A stretch of 9,683 nucleotides of DNA from an uncultured Christensenella sp. Its GTDB lineage: Bacteria > Bacillota > Clostridia > Christensenellales > DTU072. The stretch lies in assembly GCA_905210905.1 (NCBI GenBank), contig CAJLYQ010000067.1, forward strand, positions 1-9,683, in the 5' to 3' direction. Shown here one piece after another: positions 5,260-9,683 of this stretch; the stretch's first letter is position 1, and each line of letters starts with the position of its first letter. The notes below the pieces were generated by a model that saw only the letters and a list, made by a program, of their open reading frames with translations, did no database searches and had not been told where the DNA came from. A program made the translations under genes and the position numbers.

Positions 5260-8200
5260 TTACTCGCCTTTTATTAAGGACACGTAAATTTCCAGATCGG
5301 GGATAAAGAACATAAGCGTTCCTTCTCCGTAAGAAGTGCTGAGCGAAGCGAGAGAGCCTTCGTAACGGAATTCGAGTTCTTTATAATCGTTTATCGTCGC
5401 TTTGGTTATTTCGACGAATTCGCCGCCGTTAAGTTTAACACGCAAACTGTCGGCAGTGATAATTATTTGCGTTTTACCGTCGCTCGACGTCCACGTTCCG
5501 AAGAATTCTTCGGTTATGTCAAGCGCGGATTGTTGTTCGAGCACTATCTCGAACTCGCTGTCGGTTCTGTAAACGCTGAGAGTTTCGCCGTTGTAGATGA
5601 CGTACCAGGTCATTCCGTCAAATTCGAACTCGAACATATCGTTGTCGAAGTCGTACTCGGCGTTGACAGACTGTAATTCGCCGTCGTTAAGTTTGAAGGA
5701 AAGTTCTCCGTTTTTGGTTATTTTTACCGCAACCGTCGTAGTCTCGTCGGCAGTGCGACCCGTCCAAAGTCCGACTATTTCTTCGGGTACTGTTTCCGCA
5801 TTTTGTTTGAACAACACTCTCAGGAACGGATCCGCTTCGTTGTCGTCGTACATCGCAATGTACGGATTGCCGTATTTGTTTACCGCATAAAGAAGGTACA
5901 CGGTGTAAGGATTGCCTTCGAGAGAAATCGCATAGCCGTATTCCGGATCGAACGTGAAAGCAATTTCTTTGCCGTTTACCGTGATCGACGTGTCGGTAAT
6001 GCGAACGACGTATTCGACCGTGCCGTCGTCGTTCGGCGTGGATTTCCAGGTTCCTACGTAGTTTGCGTTAAGCGAACTTACTCTCGAAACTCTGACGTTG
6101 TCCGAAGTCGTTCCGATAAGAAGTTCGTCCTTGCTCGTGCTTTCGCCGAAACCGTAGAACTGAACCGTATAACCGCTTACGGATACGCCGTTTCTGTCGG
6201 TGTAAGTACCGGTGAAACCGCCGCTCTGAGTGTAAGAAGAGGGGACGAACGTGCCGCCGTTAATCGTAATGGAACTGTAAGTAATTACGACCTTCGTCGC
6301 GCCGTCTTCGGACATATACGTTCCGACGAAATCGGCAGGGATCTCTATGCCCGCGCTCTCGTCTGTCTTTTTCGCAAAGAACTTAACGAAAGACGTGTCG
6401 GCGTATTTAATCATAACGTAGACGTAAACTTCGCCGTCTTCATCTTCGACTTCCATAAGATAAACGGAGTCTTCGCCCAACGCTATCGCCACGCCTTCGC
6501 TTTGTTTGTAAGAAAGAACTTTTCCTTCTTCGCCGTTTACGAACACGACGTAGGACTGAACCGATATTTTATAATGAAGATCTTCTTCGTCGTTGTCGAT
6601 AACCCAAACGCCGCGGAACTTTTCGGGTATCTCCACTACGTCGGTATCTATGGAAACCATCGTCGTGTTAACCGTAGTAGCGTCGTCGCTTACAATCATA
6701 AGTTCTTTGCTGCTGAACTTGATTATCGTTACGGGAATGCCTCTCCAGGTTCCGGTAAAGGTGGAATCCGCCGTGTGGAATTGAAGATTTTCTATAACCA
6801 CGCCGTCGAAAATGAACTGTTTGTTGCTGACTTCGCAGAAATGTCCGTTTTCGGAATCTCTGTACTGACCGTTGAACGAATCGAATACGCTCGTCTTGTC
6901 CGCTTTCTCGAAATCGAGTTTAAGGTCACCCAAAACGTCGAATTCGGTATCGAAATCGTAAGTTAAGGTTACTTCTTCGGTTATGCCGTAAGTCTTGTAG
7001 GTAAACTCTACCTTGGAGAGAACGCCGTCTTTAACGGATATTTTCAGGTTGACCGCAAAAGAGTAATATTGATTTTCGTTGCCTTCGCCGAAGAACGGAA
7101 CGACCGCAGTCGCCATATTCGGGTCGTGAAGAGAGAACACGTCGTATCCGTCGATTTTGCCGAGATATTTCATTATCTCTACGTTAAACGCGTCAAACTT
7201 AGCCTGAAGTTCGGATATGTCCGCTACGTTTACCGGGTCGCGCAAAACGATTTTGTCGGCGGAAGACTCGAAATCGAAAGGATAAACGTACGCGCCCATC
7301 GCTTTGAATCCGTGTTCTTCGCCCTTGTACGAGTCGTAAATCATATCGTTCGTAACGTAAACTTTATAGTCCGTGTCGCCGTAACCGGGACGGGTTTCGC
7401 CGCCTTCGGGTTCGACGTATCCGGGTTCGTGTCCCTGATGGCGAATGGTGTAATAATTCGCCGCCGCCGCGTTTTCGAGCGCGGTCTTAAGTGCGTCGTG
7501 CGCCGCAACTCTTTCCCAGGGGTTGATACGGCTCGGCTCGATTTCCGCAACGCCGTGGTCGGATATCGTCAGTTCGTAAGTAGATATGTAAGTGATTTCA
7601 CCTCTGTCGACAGGCTGAGTTTTTATATGCAGCCGAACTGCTTTTCCGTTTTCGACGTAAACGTAAAACTCCGCAATCGACTCGTTATAACCGGTGACGT
7701 TGGGAGCGGCGGTCGCCGCCTTTTCAAGGTCGATAAGCGCATAGCAGCCGTCGGAGAGAAGTTTGAAATCGGACGCGGAAAGGGAATCGAACGGATTGTA
7801 GAAATCCGCATAGTCCTGCGTCGCGACCGTGAACTTCATCGTGTTGTCGATAAGGTGCGTTACGAGCGCGAGTTTGCCGTTGTACGATCCGTACACGATA
7901 TCGTAATAAACTTCGCCCGTTTCCGCGTCGGTTTCCAACTGCGAAATATATTCGCCGCCGAATACCGTCTGCAAATTCATCGTAGCGTCGTAATCGGGGT
8001 GATCCGCAACCGCATAAGAATATTGACCTTCGAAACGAACTTTGCCTTTAATCGTGCCGAACACGGTCTCTGACATATTTTCGTCCTTAACGAACGAAGC
8101 CGCAACCACCGTGTTTTCCGCTACCTTAAAGGTGAAATTACCTTTATCGTCAACCTTTGCAACGTCGTCGTTTACGCGCACGAGACTTAAAATATAACCG

Positions 8201-9111
8201 CTCTTCGCGGAAACCGTACCGGTCACCGTTTCGCCCATGGCGTACTTGCCGCCGTTTGCCGGCGCGGACAACTTGAGAGAACCTCTCGTTTCGTCGTATT
8301 CCGTCGTTACGTTAACCTTAAGAGCAAACGTCACCGTTACTACGTTTTCGCTTTTCGCAACGAAAGTAAACTTTCCGTTTTTGACGTCCTTAACCGTCTT
8401 GTTGTTGACTTTCGCGACTTCGAGTATGCTGTTTTCTTTCGGCGTCGCCGTAACCGTTATAAACTCGCCTTCGAGATAATTTTCGCCGTTAATGGGATCG
8501 GACAAAACCACCGAACCGAGAGTTTTGTCGTACTCGGTTTTTACCGCCGCTTTCGGGCTGTTCGCAGCGAGAAATTCCGCTTTAATTTTCGTGGATTTTG
8601 CAGCGGCAAAAGTGTATTTACCGTCATTAGGGGATACCGAAACGCCGTTTACGGTAACCATAGACACGAGATAACCTTCTTTGGCTGAAACCGTGAATTC
8701 CACATTTTCGCCCACTTCGTAGTACTTGCCGTTTCTCGGGGCGGATACGGCAACGTCGCCGCATTTTTTATCAAACTCGGAAGTGACCGACGCCGTCTCG
8801 ACGAAGGACACGATTATCGTCGTTTCCTTTTGTGCGACGAACGAATATTTGCCGCCTTCCGGCTCGATTTTCGTCCCGTTGACTTCCACCACCGCGACGA
8901 ATCCGTCGTCGGGAGTAACCGTCAGAGTAAGCGTTTCGTCCGTGCGGTATTCCTTGCCGTCGGCGGGAGCGGACAGTTCCGCTTTTCCGCCCGTTTGCAA
9001 CGTGTTGAACGTAACTTTTGCCGTGGCGGGAGAGTCTTTACACGCAACCGCACACAACGCCAAGACGGCGAGCAGCGTCATGATAAGACAGATTTTAAGT
9101 TTTTTCGACAT
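5260..9111 (-). CDS. Large multi-domain lipoprotein with InlB-like repeats
   Basis: This 1283-residue protein is probably exported and anchored by lipid on the outer face of the membrane. The signal peptide MSKKLKICLIMTLLAVLALC is followed by AVAC, a lipobox with C24 as the lipidated residue. I start it at ATG 9111, with AAGGAG on the minus strand at 9124-9119, 7 bases away. A longer frame from 9177 would add 22 basic residues and hide the signal peptide. Residues 32-342 are four InlB B-repeat-like or bacterial Ig-like units. Residues ~343-742 are two beta-rich blocks of unknown family, with a linker around 535-580 rich in Gly, Pro and Glu. Residues 743-1283 are six tandem beta modules. No enzyme motif, LPXTG or SLH domain is visible. 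It may bind polysaccharide or protein at the surface; that is a guess from architecture. It has its own promoter and terminator, so it appears monocistronic. Confidence 0.88.
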   Translation of the reverse strand: MSKKLKICLIMTLLAVLALCAVACKDSPATAKVTFNTLQTGGKAELSAPADGKEYRTDETLTLTVTPDDGFVAVVEVNGTKIEPEGGKYSFVAQKETTIIVSFVETASVTSEFDKKCGDVAVSAPRNGKYYEVGENVEFTVSAKEGYLVSMVTVNGVSVSPNDGKYTFAAAKSTKIKAEFLAANSPKAAVKTEYDKTLGSVVLSDPINGENYLEGEFITVTATPKENSILEVAKVNNKTVKDVKNGKFTFVAKSENVVTVTFALKVNVTTEYDETRGSLKLSAPANGGKYAMGETVTGTVSAKSGYILSLVRVNDDVAKVDDKGNFTFKVAENTVVAASFVKDENMSETVFGTIKGKVRFEGQYSYAVADHPDYDATMNLQTVFGGEYISQLETDAETGEVYYDIVYGSYNGKLALVTHLIDNTMKFTVATQDYADFYNPFDSLSASDFKLLSDGCYALIDLEKAATAAPNVTGYNESIAEFYVYVENGKAVRLHIKTQPVDRGEITYISTYELTISDHGVAEIEPSRINPWERVAAHDALKTALENAAAANYYTIRHQGHEPGYVEPEGGETRPGYGDTDYKVYVTNDMIYDSYKGEEHGFKAMGAYVYPFDFESSADKIVLRDPVNVADISELQAKFDAFNVEIMKYLGKIDGYDVFSLHDPNMATAVVPFFGEGNENQYYSFAVNLKISVKDGVLSKVEFTYKTYGITEEVTLTYDFDTEFDVLGDLKLDFEKADKTSVFDSFNGQYRDSENGHFCEVSNKQFIFDGVVIENLQFHTADSTFTGTWRGIPVTIIKFSSKELMIVSDDATTVNTTMVSIDTDVVEIPEKFRGVWVIDNDEEDLHYKISVQSYVVFVNGEEGKVLSYKQSEGVAIALGEDSVYLMEVEDEDGEVYVYVMIKYADTSFVKFFAKKTDESAGIEIPADFVGTYMSEDGATKVVITYSSITINGGTFVPSSYTQSGGFTGTYTDRNGVSVSGYTVQFYGFGESTSKDELLIGTTSDNVRVSRVSSLNANYVGTWKSTPNDDGTVEYVVRITDTSITVNGKEIAFTFDPEYGYAISLEGNPYTVYLLYAVNKYGNPYIAMYDDNEADPFLRVLFKQNAETVPEEIVGLWTGRTADETTTVAVKITKNGELSFKLNDGELQSVNAEYDFDNDMFEFEFDGMTWYVIYNGETLSVYRTDSEFEIVLEQQSALDITEEFFGTWTSSDGKTQIIITADSLRVKLNGGEFVEITKATINDYKELEFRYEGSLASLSTSYGEGTLMFFIPDLEIYVSLIKGE
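5263..6885 (-). repeat. Six tandem C-terminal beta modules in the lipoprotein
   Basis: Modules of about 83-92 residues begin near residues 743, 827, 923, 1014, 1107 and 1198. Each opens with a short lead and G-x-[WY] (FNGQY, FRGVW, FVGTY, YVGTW, IVGLW, FFGTW). Six to eight short beta strands follow, often with a 'V.I....I.(V/L)NG' core. The G-x-W opening and size recall lipocalin-like small barrels, but I cannot assign a named family. Confidence 0.6.
8086..9018 (-). repeat. Four InlB-like beta repeats in the lipoprotein
   Basis: Units lie at about residues 32-104, 108-181, 189-263 and 266-342. Each shows a 'G..(L/V)..SAP.NGK.Y..GE..T.T..' first half. A 'GY..(V/L)..V.VN', a 'GK(Y/F)TF' and a terminal 'T.(I/V)..SF' strand follow. 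This matches the divergent InlB B-repeat pattern common in surface proteins. The copies are clearly diverged from one another, unlike the DNA repeats at 2258-2725. Confidence 0.75.
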
Positions 9112-9118
9112 CCGTTTT

Positions 9119-9154
9119 CTCCTTCCGTTCTTACGGACGAACCGTCCTGGAACG
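9119..9154 (-). promoter_or_regulatory. Shine-Dalgarno site with adjoining 5'-UTR hairpin
   Basis: On the minus strand AAGGAG lies at 9124-9119, 7 bases before ATG 9111, and fixes the lipoprotein start. Directly upstream, 9154-9126 can fold as CGTTC-CA-GGACG-GTT-CGTCC-GTAA-GAACG. This gives two nested perfect 5-bp stems that end one base before the GAAGGAG stretch. It could tune ribosome access or protect the mRNA. Confidence 0.6.
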
Positions 9155-9215
9155 TTATTTTTCCTGCTTTTGCTCAAAATGAGTATGAGAAGCGATTATT
9201 TTGTTTTATCAAATT

Positions 9216-9244
9216 ATTTTATCATTTTTTTACACGCTTGTAAA
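9216..9244 (-). promoter_or_regulatory. Sigma-A-type promoter of the lipoprotein gene
   Basis: Read on the minus strand, TTTACA (9244-9239), a 17-base A-rich spacer and TAAAAT (9221-9216) form a good promoter. It predicts a start near 9209 and a leader of about 97 bases before the ATG at 9111. Confidence 0.75.
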
Positions 9245-9593
9245 GAAAAAACAAGGTTGCTAAGGTAAAGTTATGGTATAGCCGTTCTCAAGAGGTTACG
9301 CCTGCGGACGGAATGCATAAAATTGCAAATATATGTGTAAAAAATGAGTAAAAAAATTTTTTAAGTCAAACGCCGCAAAAAGCCGGATTTGTCGGAATTT
9401 TCTGAGTGGCAGGAAGAAAAACGATTTTGTCGTTATATAAGGTTAAAACTTCGAAAGCCGTGGCAAAACGCCGCTTTTGCGTATTAAAGCGGTAGCACGA
9501 CAGGGGAAAATCCGAGATAAAAACCGTTCGATATTTATAAAAAAAATGAATAAATCGGGCGGGTTCGGACGAGTTAAAAACAGGGCAAAACAG
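9245..9593. other. Intergenic stretch with no supported gene
   Basis: I see no convincing coding frame on either strand: the ATG-started frames are under 30 codons and lack ribosome binding sites. A perfect 7-bp hairpin lies at 9471-9492 (CCGCTTT, 8-base loop, AAAGCGG) without a T tract. I could not match any known riboswitch consensus. The region separates two divergently oriented promoters. Confidence 0.6.
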
Positions 9594-9622
9594 TTGCGCA
9601 AAAAAAACGTTGATGCTATAAT
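9594..9622 (+). promoter_or_regulatory. Strong sigma-A-type promoter facing the right edge
   Basis: TTGCGC (9594-9599), a 17-base spacer beginning with eight As, and a perfect TATAAT (9617-9622) predict a start near 9629. The remaining ~55 bases are AT-rich and contain no ribosome binding site or start codon, so the driven gene lies beyond the window and has a leader of unknown length. Confidence 0.78.
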
Positions 9623-9683
9623 GTTATAGTTTATTTGATAAATAATAATCGAGTAAATAAATATTAAATATAATAAAGCCCGA

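Noticed and set aside
5803..8073. Long plus-strand frames (387 and 334 codons) opposite the lipoprotein gene
   Set aside because: They are antisense to a clear lipoprotein with signal peptide, promoter and terminator. Their translations are low-complexity (Val, Arg, Phe-rich), as expected of shadow frames, and they have no ribosome binding sites.
9112..9177. 22-residue N-terminal extension of the lipoprotein
   Set aside because: It would bury the signal peptide behind a basic segment and run through the 5'-UTR hairpin and Shine-Dalgarno site used by ATG 9111.
9546..9629. 27-codon frame MNKSGG... near the right edge
   Set aside because: It lacks a ribosome binding site and overlaps the -35 and -10 boxes of a strong promoter.

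Overview
The window looks like a chromosomal segment of an anaerobic Gram-positive bacterium, most likely an uncultured member of the Clostridia (Bacillota). The pointers are strong AGGAG ribosome binding sites, 17-bp-spaced sigma-A-type promoters, a Gram-positive-style lipoprotein, an NrdG-type radical SAM activase, an oxygen-sensitive-lifestyle nitroreductase, a fragment of the seven-transmembrane sensor kinases common in Clostridia, and cysteine-rich surface repeats of a type frequent in gut Clostridia. This placement is inference; there is no rRNA or other marker gene.

Left part (1-1362), degenerate and non-coding-rich. It opens with the broken 3' end of an unidentified gene and its terminator. 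Next comes a frameshifted C-terminal remnant that resembles the small D2 domain of Clp-type AAA+ ATPases, overlapping an intact radical SAM activase by 8 bases. Then follow a terminator, three perfect or near-perfect hairpins, the 3' end of a tRNA (T-arm, acceptor strand and CCA, tRNA-Asn-like) and another terminator. No integrase is present, but a lone tRNA 3' end is what old integration events often leave behind.

Central part (1361-3475). One 704-codon reading frame joins two unrelated protein pieces. Residues 1-299 are an internal fragment of a 7TM sensor-kinase-like protein, lacking its first membrane segments and its ATPase domain. Residues 300-704 are a cysteine-rich tandem-repeat surface protein with a C-terminal membrane anchor, lacking its signal peptide. 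The membrane topology of the two halves conflicts, and no translation start is visible, so this is probably a rearrangement scar or an assembly misjoin rather than an evolved fusion.

Right part (3518-5244), ordinary. A promoter with near-consensus spacing drives a TM1586-type nitroreductase; a small cupin and an 85-residue single-pass membrane protein follow on the same strand. A bidirectional terminator separates them from the converging lipoprotein gene.

Right part (5260-9683). A 1283-residue lipoprotein on the minus strand carries four InlB-like beta repeats, a central region and six tandem beta modules. It has a clear promoter, a 5'-UTR hairpin next to the ribosome binding site and a good Shine-Dalgarno sequence. 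About 350 bases with no gene follow, then a strong outward-facing promoter whose gene lies beyond the right edge.

I do not see a complete novel multi-gene system. The items most deserving a second look are the chimeric frame, the hairpin train ending in a tRNA 3' end, and the AAA+ remnant coupled to a radical SAM activase.
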